Assembly: GCF_028750675.1 (NCBI RefSeq)
Contig: NZ_JAQQPZ010000001.1
Span: forward strand, 284,925-348,924
Length of the DNA: 64,000 bases
Direction of reading: 5' to 3'
Source: Shewanella metallivivens
GTDB taxonomy: Bacteria; Pseudomonadota; Gammaproteobacteria; Enterobacterales; Shewanellaceae
The notes under the pieces were generated by a model. The model was not told the DNA's origin and ran no database searches. It worked only from the letters and a program-made list of their open reading frames with translations. Position 1 is the first letter of the stretch. Each line of letters starts with the position of its first letter. The position numbers and the translations under genes were made by a program. Below are positions 1 to 8,733 of the stretch, piece after piece.

Positions 1-45
1 TGAACATCATTTTAACGATGAATAAGCAAAACGAACAGTAATGAT

Positions 46-972
46 ATGGCAATGAAACCCGAGCGTCATCTTTGGCTTTTGGATTTATCACCTTTTACTC
101 AATCAACGTTTGCTTTCCCCGCGTTAAGCCGCTTCGTTTTATCCATCTGCGCAGTTATCGGTATAAGCAGCATGAGTTATCATGCTGTAGCCGATGAACT
201 TATTAGTTCTGAACCTGACGCCTCTCATTATGCCTTTGCCAATTACCTTGGTAGCGGTATTTACCGTACTTCAGGCCAAAGCGCTGCAGTCGTTAATGTG
301 CCGTTAGGGTTTGATTTAGATGAATCTGATGAGCATAGACTAAAACTGCGCTTAACCGCTTCATTTGGTTTTTTTGATTATTCGTTTAATGATTTGCCTG
401 GCGGCAGTTTCCCTGAAAGTGTCGGAACGCTCACCGTAACACCCGGTATTGAATATCACTGGCTGGTGGACGAGCAGTTAACCATCGAAAGTTATGTGGA
501 TTTAGGTTACGGCCATAATTTTTCTACCTATAGCCATGTGGGGATATTTTCGACAGGTTTGTCGACTCAATATCGTTTTGGCTCTCCTGAATATAGCCCT
601 GTGTGGGTTAATCGTATTTATTATGCCGGCTATAAGAGTAATCAAAACGACAGTACTGAAGGGTATTCGGTATTAAAAACGGGTGTGGATTTTGGCGTAA
701 ATTTTGATTGGGCATGGGATGACACTCGCGTTGAGCCTCGCTTTTTTGTTGGCGGGCATTGGTATTTTGATCAACTGAAGTTTGTGACGCCAGTGGGGGA
801 TGATGTGTTGACTTCTTATACGTATGAAGTCGGAACGACGTTAGCGTTTTCAAAGCCACTGACATTAGCCGCAATAGGATTAGACAGTGTTGAATTTGAT
901 CGTTTGGGGTTCAGTTATCAAGTTGGTGGTGGTTTAAAAGTATGGCGTTTAATTTTTGAGTTTCCGCTGTAA
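46..972 (+). CDS. Outer-membrane beta-barrel protein (solitary autotransporter-like)
   Basis: The protein has 308 residues. A hydrophobic stretch at about residues 30-45 followed by YHAVADE looks like a signal peptide cleaved after AVA, with an unusually long N-region, so translation may start later than this ATG. The mature part alternates aromatic and polar residues in short strands and ends WRLIFEFPL, with the terminal aromatic/hydrophobic pattern recognised by the BAM complex. It resembles the family called solitary outer membrane autotransporter beta-barrel domain, known from Vibrio and Shewanella, but has no passenger domain. A bidirectional hairpin terminator follows. The beta-barrel call is fairly safe; the function is unknown. 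Confidence 0.6.
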   Translation: MAMKPERHLWLLDLSPFTQSTFAFPALSRFVLSICAVIGISSMSYHAVADELISSEPDASHYAFANYLGSGIYRTSGQSAAVVNVPLGFDLDESDEHRLKLRLTASFGFFDYSFNDLPGGSFPESVGTLTVTPGIEYHWLVDEQLTIESYVDLGYGHNFSTYSHVGIFSTGLSTQYRFGSPEYSPVWVNRIYYAGYKSNQNDSTEGYSVLKTGVDFGVNFDWAWDDTRVEPRFFVGGHWYFDQLKFVTPVGDDVLTSYTYEVGTTLAFSKPLTLAAIGLDSVEFDRLGFSYQVGGGLKVWRLIFEFPL

Positions 973-1001
973 TTACATTGTGTTATTGCAATCCTCAACA
1001 T

Positions 1002-1029
1002 AAAAAGTGCTGAATTAACAGCACTTTTT
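1002..1029. terminator. Bidirectional hairpin terminator
   Basis: AAAAAGTGCTG and CAGCACTTTTT form an 11-bp stem around a 6-nt loop. The A and T tracts at both ends allow it to work for the barrel gene on the plus strand and the VF530 gene on the minus strand. Confidence 0.8.
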
Positions 1030-1038
1030 ATTTTAGTA

Positions 1039-1401
1039 TTATCCATTACCCCAAATGTCGGCATTGACCGGTTTGCTTGGGGCATCCGTTGCCTCAGCGG
1101 TCGGTTTTTTAATAGACTGAGGCTTTTTAGCGGCATTATGCGTCTTGGTTGCAGGGTTGCGTGAGTCAACTTTAGGCGGCGGTAATGGTAGCTTATTGGC
1201 CTTTAGATACAAGTATTCAACTTTGTCACGCGCCCAAGGGGTTTTACGCAAAAACGTTAAGCTCGACTTAACACTTGGGTTTTCTTTAAAACACTTAATG
1301 TTAATTCTAGAAGCTAATTCTTCCCAACCATATTTTTCAACAAGTTCGGTTACGATAGTTTCCAGCTTAATGCCGTGAAGAGGGTTGTTTGCTTGTGTCA
1401 T
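1039..1401 (-). CDS. VF530 family (DUF2132) DNA-binding protein
   Basis: The protein has 120 residues. The N-terminal 70 match the VF530/DUF2132 signature very well: [35 protein letters not shown] and [15 protein letters not shown]530 proteins are small helical proteins proposed to bind DNA, with no defined cellular role. After about residue 75 the chain becomes a low-complexity Pro/Lys/Ala tail that is not part of the conserved domain. The gene is monocistronic and converges on the barrel gene. No good ribosome-binding site is visible before this ATG, but the conserved domain begins immediately after it, so the start is probably right. Confidence 0.8.
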   Translation of the reverse strand: MTQANNPLHGIKLETIVTELVEKYGWEELASRINIKCFKENPSVKSSLTFLRKTPWARDKVEYLYLKANKLPLPPPKVDSRNPATKTHNAAKKPQSIKKPTAEATDAPSKPVNADIWGNG

Positions 1402-1465
1402 GGACCGTTTGAGCTAATTAAGTTTGCCGTTATTATACCTGCATAATGGCTAAAGTGATATCTAC

Positions 1466-1496
1466 ACAAAAACGGCAGCCGAGGCTGCCGTTTGTC
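1466..1496 (-). terminator. Hairpin terminator after the cstA-like gene
   Basis: AAACGGCAGCC and GGCTGCCGTTT form an 11-bp GC-rich stem just past the stop of the transporter gene. The run of A on the plus strand gives a T tract on the minus strand. Confidence 0.75.
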
Positions 1497-1511
1497 ATGA
1501 GAGGGAGAAAA

Positions 1512-2972
1512 TTATTGTTCGTTAGCTAAGGTGATGTTGTCTTCATCATCCGAATCAATATCGCCTTTACCCTTGGTTTTGATGATAATCAGTGCTGCAA
1601 TAATTGCTGTGGTCACAATACCTGCCACTGTTGAAACTGTCATCGGCAAACCTGCACCTAAGGTCGTTGAGTTCAGCATAAAGCTAATCACTACACAGGT
1701 CATAAACATTGCTGGTACAGAACAAATCCAGTGGAACTTATTATGACGAAGCAAGTAAGCTGCAGCAGTCCAAAGCATCAATACGGCGGTGGTTTGATTC
1801 GCTACACCAAAGTAGCGCCAGATGATACCGAAGTCGACTTGCGTTAATACCGCACCGATAGCAAATAATGGTATGGCCAACAAAAGGCGTTTTGGTAACT
1901 CAACTTGTTTGATGTTAAAGAACTCAGCCAAGATTAAACGAGCAGAGCGGAATGCCGTATCGCCAGAGGTAATTGGCAGTACGATAACACCTAAGATGGC
2001 TAAGAAGCCGCCAAATGCGCCAAGTAAACCGTTAGACGCTTCGTATACGACGTTTGCAGGGTTACCCGCCATACCAGCATTAAGACCTTCAACACCGCCA
2101 AAGAACGATAATGCAATAGCACACCAGATTAACGCGATAACACCTTCACCAATCATGGCACCAAAAAACACAAAGCGGCCATTTGATTCGTTTTCAACAC
2201 AACGTGCCATTAATGGAGATTGAGTTGCATGGAAGCCCGATACTGCACCACACGCAATTGTAATGAATAGGGCAGGCCATAATGGCATGTCGTTAGGGTT
2301 AAGGTTAGTAAAGAAGTCACCCATTTCAAAGCCAGGTAACATAGTGTGTTCAGATGACAGCATTAAGGCAATGGTTAAGCCTACTGACATAAAGACTAAT
2401 AACGCACCAAAGAAGGGGTAAAAACGACCAATAATTTTATCGATTGGTACAATCGTTGCGATTAAGTAGTAGCAGAAAATGACCCCAACAAAGATAGCAA
2501 CATCGTAGCCTGTTAGTTTGCTTAATAATCCTGCTGGTGCTGAAATAAAGACCACGCCCACTAACAATAATAAAATAATCGCAAACAAATTCATAAAGTG
2601 TTTAGCGTTTTTGCCTAAGTACTTACCGGCTAAGTTAGGTACTGATTGGCCATTATTGCGAACCGATAACATGCCTGAGAAGTAATCGTGAACTGCACCG
2701 GCAAATATACAACCAAACACAATCCATAGCATAGCTGCGGGGCCGTATAGAGCACCTAAAATAGGACCAAAAATTGGACCGACACCGGCAATGTTCAACA
2801 GTTGAATTAAGTAAACTTTCCCCTTTGACATAGGCACGTAATCGACGCCATCCGTTTGGGTAAAAGCAGGTGTTTGTCTTTGGGTGTTAATGCCGAATAC
2901 TTTTTCAACAAAAGCCCCGTAAATAAAATACCCACCGATGAGTAAACCAACGCAGAGTAAAAACCAAGTCAT
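1512..2972 (-). CDS. cstA: CstA/BtsT-family transporter (probable pyruvate/peptide permease)
   Basis: This polytopic inner-membrane protein of 486 residues has about a dozen hydrophobic segments. Family hallmarks are LLNIAGVGPIFGPILGAL near residue 60, GAVHDYFSGMLSVRN near 92, GAVSGFHATQSPLMARC near 240 and LPITSGDTAFRSARL near 330. E. coli CstA and BtsT are proton-coupled permeases for peptides or pyruvate, but both are about 700 residues; this is the shorter form. It lies directly downstream of a BtsS/BtsR-like pair, and the gap holds a direct repeat matching the E. coli BtsR site, so it is probably the target of that pair and a pyruvate transporter. The acidic C-terminal tail is not conserved. 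Substrate is inferred from context. Confidence 0.85.
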   Translation of the reverse strand: MTWFLLCVGLLIGGYFIYGAFVEKVFGINTQRQTPAFTQTDGVDYVPMSKGKVYLIQLLNIAGVGPIFGPILGALYGPAAMLWIVFGCIFAGAVHDYFSGMLSVRNNGQSVPNLAGKYLGKNAKHFMNLFAIILLLLVGVVFISAPAGLLSKLTGYDVAIFVGVIFCYYLIATIVPIDKIIGRFYPFFGALLVFMSVGLTIALMLSSEHTMLPGFEMGDFFTNLNPNDMPLWPALFITIACGAVSGFHATQSPLMARCVENESNGRFVFFGAMIGEGVIALIWCAIALSFFGGVEGLNAGMAGNPANVVYEASNGLLGAFGGFLAILGVIVLPITSGDTAFRSARLILAEFFNIKQVELPKRLLLAIPLFAIGAVLTQVDFGIIWRYFGVANQTTAVLMLWTAAAYLLRHNKFHWICSVPAMFMTCVVISFMLNSTTLGAGLPMTVSTVAGIVTTAIIAALIIIKTKGKGDIDSDDEDNITLANEQ

Positions 2973-3043
2973 TTTTATATCTCCCCATAAATATAGTAAG
3001 ACAAGGTTAAAGCATCTCTGGCATAAATAGGGGCCAAACTCAG

Positions 3044-3072
3044 TAAGCGGTCAATATGGTGGGGTAAGCGGT
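3044..3072 (-). promoter_or_regulatory. Putative BtsR (LytTR) operator
   Basis: On the minus strand ACCGCTTA occurs twice as a direct repeat separated by exactly 13 bp, about 70-100 bp before the transporter start codon. As I recall, the E. coli BtsR (YehT) site is two ACC(G/A)CT(C/T)A repeats 13 bp apart, which this matches in every position. Confidence 0.75.
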
Positions 3073-3136
3073 AAATAAAACCTTTAAACCGTTTTTAAAT
3101 GAAGCAAAGCGTGCGGCACATCACGCTGCATCAGTG

Positions 3137-3847
3137 CTATTGAAATCCTAACAATTGCTTTAACTCTTTGAGGTACCGACGTGACACTGGGACTTTTGCT
3201 CCCGTATGAGTGGTGACTTCTGCGCCGCAATCTGTGATTTCTATTTCAAATATTGCATTAGTTGAGAGTAAATATTGTTTATGACATCGAAACAACGACG
3301 TTTTTTCTTCGAGTACCTTGAGGGTCAGTTGGGTGTGAGAGACCCCTTTATTTGAATGGACATGAATCCCGCCCACATCGCTAACAATAAATTCAACATC
3401 GGCGGTAGCGACCACTTTGAGTTTGCTGCCAGTGTAGCAAGGCAAGTGAGCCAGTTGGCTGGGTAATAAGTTTGCCATTGGTTGTGGCGTCATATTACTG
3501 CGCACTTTATCCAGGGTTTGAGTAAAACGATTTTCATCAATTGGCTTTAATAGATAGTCAAATGCATTGTTATCAAAGGCTTTTACTGCGTATTCATCAA
3601 AGGCGGTAATAAATACAGCTCGCGGCATTTGTTCTGGGTTGAGCATGGCAATTAATTCCATTCCGTTGATCCGCGGCATTTGAATATCAACAAAGATTAA
3701 GTCAGGCTTAAGTTGGTTAATTTGTTGTAAAGCTTCTATGGCATTACCGCATTGGCCTAACACGTCAAAGTCTGGATGTTTGTCGAGTAAATCAGCCACT
3801 TCCTGACGAGCAAAGGGTTCATCATCAATAATTAAACAGCGGATCAT
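3137..3847 (-). CDS. btsR: LytTR-family response regulator, BtsR-like
   Basis: The protein has 236 residues. An N-terminal receiver domain carries the acidic pair at IIDDE, the phospho-acceptor Asp54 in IFVDIQMPRI, and the conserved Lys in YLLKPID. The C-terminal half is a LytTR DNA-binding domain, with RCHKQYLLST and VSRRYLKELK. Length and sequence match E. coli BtsR, which activates the pyruvate transporter gene btsT. The ATG overlaps the sensor kinase stop in an ATGA, so the two are translationally coupled. The downstream gap to the transporter holds the predicted operator. Confidence 0.88.
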   Translation of the reverse strand: MIRCLIIDDEPFARQEVADLLDKHPDFDVLGQCGNAIEALQQINQLKPDLIFVDIQMPRINGMELIAMLNPEQMPRAVFITAFDEYAVKAFDNNAFDYLLKPIDENRFTQTLDKVRSNMTPQPMANLLPSQLAHLPCYTGSKLKVVATADVEFIVSDVGGIHVHSNKGVSHTQLTLKVLEEKTSLFRCHKQYLLSTNAIFEIEITDCGAEVTTHTGAKVPVSRRYLKELKQLLGFQ

Positions 3848-5541
3848 AATGTGACCTCTTCAAGGGGAATACGCACTTGTACGCGAGTAAATTTATCTGC
3901 TTGGCAGTGCACCTCTATGCCATATTGTTCGCCAAAAAGATTTTGTAATCGTTTATGGACTAAGTTCATACCCAATCCTTCGGTATTGGTTGATGGTTTA
4001 TATAGCCCGGCATTGTCGGTGACACTGAGCAGCAGGTCATTGCCGTCTGTGCTGGCTTCAACGTTTATCACCCCTTCATCAAACAGCAAGGATGTACCAT
4101 GTTTAACTGCATTCTCTATTAATGGTTGTAAGGTAAATGCCGGCATTTTGTGATGATGATAAATGGCTGGAATAGCAATGCTGACATTTAGCTTGTCGAT
4201 AAATCGCGCATGTTCAATGGCGAGGTAAGCATCGATATGTTCTAGCTCATCACCTAAGGTGACCAAGCCTGTAGTGCGGGTGAGATTGATGCGCAAAAAC
4301 TGCGACAATTGCTTGATGAGCTTTTTGGCCATGGCCGGGTCGCGGCTAATAATCGCGCCGATGGTGTTTAAGGCATTAAACAAAAAGTGAGGATTAACCT
4401 GAGCGTGGAGTAATTTAATTTCTGCTTGCATCAATAAGTTTTTTTGTTGTTCAAAGCGGCCATATAAAATTTGGTTTGAGAGTAGCCGGGCAATACCTTC
4501 ACCCAGAGTGCGGTTGATATTAAGGAACAACTTATTTTTAGGCTCATACAGCTTGATTGTACCAACCACTTCGTCATTACTGCGCAAGGGAATAACTAAA
4601 CTAGAACCCAGATTACACTGTGTTGATATAGAGCAAGCGTAGGTGGTGTCTACGCCATCGGCAAACATCACCTTGTTTTGAGCAATGGCATCTAAGGTGA
4701 TTTTCGATGAAATCGGTGTGTTTGGCAGATGATGGTCGGCGCCAATGCCAATAAAGGCTAATAGTTTGTGTCGGTCGGTAATCGCCACCGCACCAACCCG
4801 GGTTTCTTCGATGATAATTTGCGCCACTTTTTGGCTCGACTCTTCATTAAATCCTTTCGATAAAATGCCAACACTGCGCTCAGCAATTTTTAGCGCATTG
4901 GTTGAAAAGCTCGAAGATAATTTATCGAACATGGTTTTTTGGTCGCGAACGATACTCATAAACATCGCCGCGCCCAAGGAGTTAATTAATAGCATGGGAG
5001 GCGCAATAACATAAACCAATGCCCAAGCTTGTTCGAATGGCTTGGCAATTAACAGGATTAAGCTCATTTGTAATAATTCAGCGGTAAACGTCACCATAAA
5101 AACCCGGGCGGGATGATATAACGACTCTTCTTTACCAGATTTCTTGAGATAATAGCTAAATAAGCCTGCAGATAAGCCTTCGAGTGTCGTTGAAATCGCA
5201 CACGCTAGATCGGTAAAACCGCCCATAGAGTAACGGTGTAAACCGCCCGTTAAGCCAACAAAAAAACCAGTCACTGGCCCGCCAAGTAACCCGCCTAACA
5301 CCGCGCCCATCGCACGGGTATTGGCGATTGCGCCGGTGGTTTGTTCACCAAAATAGGTTGCCATAATGCAAAATAGTGAAAACACCACATAAATAAAGAT
5401 TTTGTGGGGTAAGCGTTTTGAGCTTTCGGCAAATAACTTAAATAGTGGTGTTTTACTGACCAAATAAACAATAACCAAATACACGCACATTTGCTGCGTG
5501 AGTAATAAAATCAACGACATGAGTTCTCTCAAGGTAGTCAT
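3844..5541 (-). CDS. btsS: LytS-type sensor histidine kinase, BtsS-like
   Basis: The protein has 565 residues. The N-terminal 200 form a 5TM-LYT sensor region with GAVLGGLLGGP and GGLHRYSMGGFTD, very close to E. coli BtsS, the high-affinity extracellular pyruvate sensor. A GAF-like domain covers about 220-350. The HisKA-type phospho-acceptor box HAQVNPHFLFNALNT is near 380, followed by a HATPase domain with LQPLIENAVKHG and GLGMNLVHKRL. It is first in an operon with the response regulator and the CstA-type transporter. A second ATG seven codons downstream is a possible alternative start. Confidence 0.88.
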   Translation of the reverse strand: MTTLRELMSLILLLTQQMCVYLVIVYLVSKTPLFKLFAESSKRLPHKIFIYVVFSLFCIMATYFGEQTTGAIANTRAMGAVLGGLLGGPVTGFFVGLTGGLHRYSMGGFTDLACAISTTLEGLSAGLFSYYLKKSGKEESLYHPARVFMVTFTAELLQMSLILLIAKPFEQAWALVYVIAPPMLLINSLGAAMFMSIVRDQKTMFDKLSSSFSTNALKIAERSVGILSKGFNEESSQKVAQIIIEETRVGAVAITDRHKLLAFIGIGADHHLPNTPISSKITLDAIAQNKVMFADGVDTTYACSISTQCNLGSSLVIPLRSNDEVVGTIKLYEPKNKLFLNINRTLGEGIARLLSNQILYGRFEQQKNLLMQAEIKLLHAQVNPHFLFNALNTIGAIISRDPAMAKKLIKQLSQFLRINLTRTTGLVTLGDELEHIDAYLAIEHARFIDKLNVSIAIPAIYHHHKMPAFTLQPLIENAVKHGTSLLFDEGVINVEASTDGNDLLLSVTDNAGLYKPSTNTEGLGMNLVHKRLQNLFGEQYGIEVHCQADKFTRVQVRIPLEEVTL

Positions 5542-5623
5542 ATCGGTTAGGTATTCCTAACCGTGGTTTTGTGATGCTGCTAATTTAGCATGCGTGAATA
5601 ATATTAAGGGATATGGCGCGTGG

Positions 5624-5968
5624 TTAACGTGACGACTTACTCAATATGGTTAATTGAGTCGTGTCTTGCTGCTGATAAAATTCATCTATCAACACTCTGA
5701 GGATTTTTGATTTAGCCATCTTGGAGGTTTTGGCTATTTCCTCCAGTTGTGAAATGCTTCTTTCTGTGAGAGTAAATGTGGCATGGCGGTAGATTTTAGT
5801 GCTCTTTTTATCGAGCCCCTTTAAAAACTGCGCTGTGGTTTGGCTCGTCGTATTTTGCCCTGCGGTTTTACCTAAAGCATAGTTGTTGGCATCTTCAATA
5901 AACTCATCAACCGACACTTTATTGCGAGTGTCTTTGAGTTTCTTGCGTTTAAGATCAGTTAAACTCAT
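5624..5968 (-). CDS. Small ribbon-helix-helix-like partner of ParA
   Basis: The protein has 114 residues. The reading frame is open further upstream, but the ATG used here begins MSLTDLKRKK and overlaps the end of parA by 14 bp, the usual arrangement for ParA and its partner. The N-terminal half is basic and probably disordered. The C-terminal half, with FTLTERSISQLEEIA and SKILRVLIDEFYQQ, looks like a ribbon-helix-helix DNA-binding fold. It probably binds a centromere-like site or stimulates the ParA ATPase; no ParB domain is visible. The family is not firmly recognised. Confidence 0.65.
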   Translation of the reverse strand: MSLTDLKRKKLKDTRNKVSVDEFIEDANNYALGKTAGQNTTSQTTAQFLKGLDKKSTKIYRHATFTLTERSISQLEEIAKTSKMAKSKILRVLIDEFYQQQDTTQLTILSKSSR

Positions 5969-6623
5969 AGCGGTTTTCTGGTGGAATGGCAAAAAGCTCA
6001 TCAGCAATGGCGCGGATCTCGTCGGCAGCTTTACCATCGGGTTCTATTTCTAATACAGAAGAGCCACTTTCTTCACTGTCATCGTAGATGTTACGGCTAA
6101 AGGTAACAGAGTCTAGCGCGCGTAACCCAAATGATTGAACCACTTCTTTGGCTTCTAAAATGCGTTTAACTTGCGATGGAAGTGCAGGGCACTGGGTAAT
6201 GACAATCGACGCCACCATTTTAGGGTTAACCATTTTACAGGTGCTTAGCATGTCCTCCATGTGCGGTAATGTTTTCAAATCACGGCGCTTAGGGCGCAAT
6301 GGAATCACCACATAAGTTGCAACTGACATAGCCGCTCGCATAGCTAAATTATCCTGGCCGCCACAATCGACAATCACGTAGTCAAAGCGCTCGTCTAAAC
6401 TTAATAAGTCATTACGGATTTTTCCGTAGAGTTGGATACAGTTAATGGCTTTTAAGCTGGGGTCATTGTTACGAGCTTGGATCCAATCTGATGTAGTGCG
6501 CTGTGGGTCACAATCAACCATCAACACATTAGCATTGAATTTTTGGGTAATATACACCGCAAGGTTTTGGGCTAAACAACTTTTACCGCTACCGCCTTTT
6601 TCTCCACCAACGAGCAATATCAT
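5955..6623 (-). CDS. ParA-family ATPase (orphan, chromosomal)
   Basis: The protein has 222 residues. It opens with a deviant Walker A motif, GGEKGGSGKS, with the signature lysine of the MinD/ParA superfamily. MVDCDPQRTTSDW is the A-prime motif and YVIVDCGGQDN is Walker B. There is no N-terminal helix-turn-helix, so this is a small Ib/orphan-type ParA. AGAGGA before the ATG is a good ribosome-binding site. Plasmid homologues segregate DNA; chromosomal orphans position varied cargo. The partner gene overlaps its end. No plasmid replication genes are nearby. Confidence 0.8.
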   Translation of the reverse strand: MILLVGGEKGGSGKSCLAQNLAVYITQKFNANVLMVDCDPQRTTSDWIQARNNDPSLKAINCIQLYGKIRNDLLSLDERFDYVIVDCGGQDNLAMRAAMSVATYVVIPLRPKRRDLKTLPHMEDMLSTCKMVNPKMVASIVITQCPALPSQVKRILEAKEVVQSFGLRALDSVTFSRNIYDDSEESGSSVLEIEPDGKAADEIRAIADELFAIPPENRYEFN

Positions 6624-6723
6624 GTCTGGGTCCTCTATGCTTAACTAACGCTGCAAATAGTTGATGCTGGTTATTGATTGAGTATAGAGCAGCCCACTAA
6701 GACTGCATGAAATATTCAATGAT

Positions 6724-7026
6724 TTAAATTAATTGAAGCGCAATATGGTAACTTTGTGCATTACATTCAGTGCATCGGCACACTTGGCCTTTGATAGTAT
6801 TTTGCTTAGGCGTGTTCTCATTAAATGTGACCGCCACTAAGTCACCGAGTTTAAACGCCGCTTTAAAATCAAACAAAATACCTTTACGGGCTAAATCGAT
6901 ACAAATTCCATGGTCTTGGCAAGATTCACCTTGGGCGTTTATCCAATCTAAACGTACTCGCTCAGCTTCCATGTCGACTCGAAGTGAACCGCGTTTTTCA
7001 TCAAATCCAGTTGGCTCTTGGCCCAT
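6724..7026 (-). CDS. PilZ-domain protein
   Basis: The protein has 100 residues, essentially a single PilZ domain. The N-terminal RGSLR fits the RxxxR c-di-GMP-binding motif, and IDLARKGILFD fits the D/NxSxxG motif with Ala replacing Ser. A perfect AAGGAG Shine-Dalgarno lies 7 nt before the ATG. PilZ proteins are cyclic-di-GMP effectors; the target here cannot be told from context, since neighbours are parA and psiE. A diguanylate cyclase lies far away in the same window. Confidence 0.7.
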   Translation of the reverse strand: MGQEPTGFDEKRGSLRVDMEAERVRLDWINAQGESCQDHGICIDLARKGILFDFKAAFKLGDLVAVTFNENTPKQNTIKGQVCRCTECNAQSYHIALQLI

Positions 7027-7208
7027 AGTGTCGCTCCTTGAATATCAAAACCCAGAAATAATACGTCATTGTCTGCCATGTTATATGGCCTAATGTTTTT
7101 TCTTAACCATATTGTTAGCACAAATGCTTTGTTAAGCAAGCGCTAAGCTATCCTTGTATTAAACTCAATAACGTTAATAAGGCTTGTTATTGATGCAGTA
7201 TTCAGTGG

Positions 7209-7619
7209 TTAACTGTCGTAATCTTGGTTTTTAGGGTAAGGCATTTTTAACTGACCCCAACGAATAACGATGACAGTACAAGCCAAAACTATAGTGGATA
7301 ATGAGATGGCCAAAATGCGCCAGTCTTCCATGCCCTTCATGTCTAAAATTAGGTATCGCGCCAATGCCACAATTGCGATGTACAGTGGCATGCGGATTGG
7401 CAGTTTGCCTGACTCAATGTAGTTAACCACCATGGCCAATACTTCGAGATAAATAAACAGCAATAACAGATCAGCCAATTCAACCGTGCGAATGTCAATC
7501 ATGTGGAGAATTTCTTCGCCAATGGCAAATAAGGTGGCCAGAGCAATGATGAACAAGACTAAGTGTTCAAAGCTCTTTAAGGATTTGATACTTAACTCTT
7601 TAGCTTTATGTAGTGGCAT
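7209..7619 (-). CDS. psiE: PsiE-family membrane protein
   Basis: The protein has 136 residues and four predicted membrane helices. FEHLVLFIIALATLFAIGEE, LLLLFIYLEVLAMVVNY and the segment PIRMPLYIAIVALARYLILDM are the characteristic PsiE features. PsiE was named for phosphate-starvation induction in E. coli; its biochemical role is unknown. The ribosome-binding site is weak. It is a single gene between pilZ and suhB on the minus strand. Confidence 0.85.
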   Translation of the reverse strand: MPLHKAKELSIKSLKSFEHLVLFIIALATLFAIGEEILHMIDIRTVELADLLLLFIYLEVLAMVVNYIESGKLPIRMPLYIAIVALARYLILDMKGMEDWRILAISLSTIVLACTVIVIRWGQLKMPYPKNQDYDS

Positions 7620-7711
7620 AGTTGTTATTCTGTAAGCAAATGAATCTGCATTATCGACGAGTTTCGCTAATTTGCCCAGTGATCCGCTTCAACTTTAGCA
7701 AATTCAGAGAC

Positions 7712-7753
7712 AAAAAAACCGCTAATAGCCATAAATGCTAATAGCGGTTTTTA
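7712..7753. terminator. Hairpin terminator after suhB
   Basis: ACCGCTAATAGC and GCTAATAGCGGT pair with one mismatch around a short loop, flanked by runs of A and T, directly downstream of suhB on the minus strand. Confidence 0.7.
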
Positions 7754-7780
7754 ATGATGTCTTGTCGAGGCGATATAAGC

Positions 7781-8584
7781 TTAGCGCTTTAACCCTTCGT
7801 TTAGTAACGGACGCATGGTTTTAACCAGCTGCGTGGTGACTTTTGGGCTACCAGCAACAATGTTGCCAGAAGTCATATAATTGTGAGCGCCCATAAAGTC
7901 GGTTACTGTACCGCCAGCTTCTCGGCAAATTAAGTCGCCAGCAGCGATGTCCCATGGCTTTAAGCCGATTTCAAAGAAACCGTCTAAACGACCAGCAGCA
8001 ACGTAGGCAAGGTCTAATGCCGCAGAACCTGCACGACGTAAATCAGCACATTGTGGGAATACTTCACCTAAAATAGCCATGTAGCTTTCGGTGTGTTGAC
8101 GTGCCTTGAATGGAAATCCAGTACCAATAATGGTACTGCTTAAGTCATTGACATTGGTTACACGTAAACGGAAATCGTTTAGTTTGGCGCCTTTACCGCG
8201 AACGGCAGAGAACAATTCTTCACGAACAGGATCATAAATAACGGCAACTTCAATTTTACCTTTATATTGAACTGCGATAGAAACCGCAAAATGAGGAATA
8301 CCACGAACGAAGTTATTAGTGCCATCCAAAGGATCAACTATCCAAACGTAATCTTTGTTGTCGCCACGGTTTTCACCGTCTTCTTCGCCCACAATCGTGT
8401 GATCTGGGTAAGATTTACGAATTTGATAAGTAATAGTTGCTTCTGCTTCCTTGTCTACACTAGTCACAAAATCATTAATACCTTTACTACTAACCTCAAC
8501 ACGGTCAAGTTCAGTATAGGCGCGCATAATAGTTTGGCCCGCAGCGCGTGCAGCGCGCGTGGCAATAGTCAGCATCGGATGCAT
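7781..8584 (-). CDS. suhB: Inositol-1-monophosphatase / Nus-complex factor SuhB
   Basis: The protein has 267 residues, the same as E. coli SuhB, when started at the ATG for MHPMLTIATRAARAAGQ; this ATG follows AGGGG on the minus strand. Metal-binding motifs of the inositol monophosphatase family are present: GEEDGE, WIVDPLDGTNNFVRG and KPWDIAAGDLICREAGG. SuhB hydrolyses inositol phosphates in vitro and acts in rRNA antitermination with the Nus factors. It is divergent from trmJ with a short intergenic region, the common gammaproteobacterial arrangement. Confidence 0.95.
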   Translation of the reverse strand: MHPMLTIATRAARAAGQTIMRAYTELDRVEVSSKGINDFVTSVDKEAEATITYQIRKSYPDHTIVGEEDGENRGDNKDYVWIVDPLDGTNNFVRGIPHFAVSIAVQYKGKIEVAVIYDPVREELFSAVRGKGAKLNDFRLRVTNVNDLSSTIIGTGFPFKARQHTESYMAILGEVFPQCADLRRAGSAALDLAYVAAGRLDGFFEIGLKPWDIAAGDLICREAGGTVTDFMGAHNYMTSGNIVAGSPKVTTQLVKTMRPLLNEGLKR

Positions 8585-8733
8585 TGCAATCCCCTGGATG
8601 TTAAAGAACGAGTAAAATAGCGCCCGCATTATACTTAATTTAACAAATATATCAAATGCAGATTTTCATATAACGTAATAAAAATGACTGTGTTAATATG
8701 CGAGCAATATTTTTTGTTGAAAGAAAGTGCTAC

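Noticed and set aside
8267..8620. Plus-strand frame within suhB
   Set aside because: Shadow of suhB, whose conservation is unmistakable.
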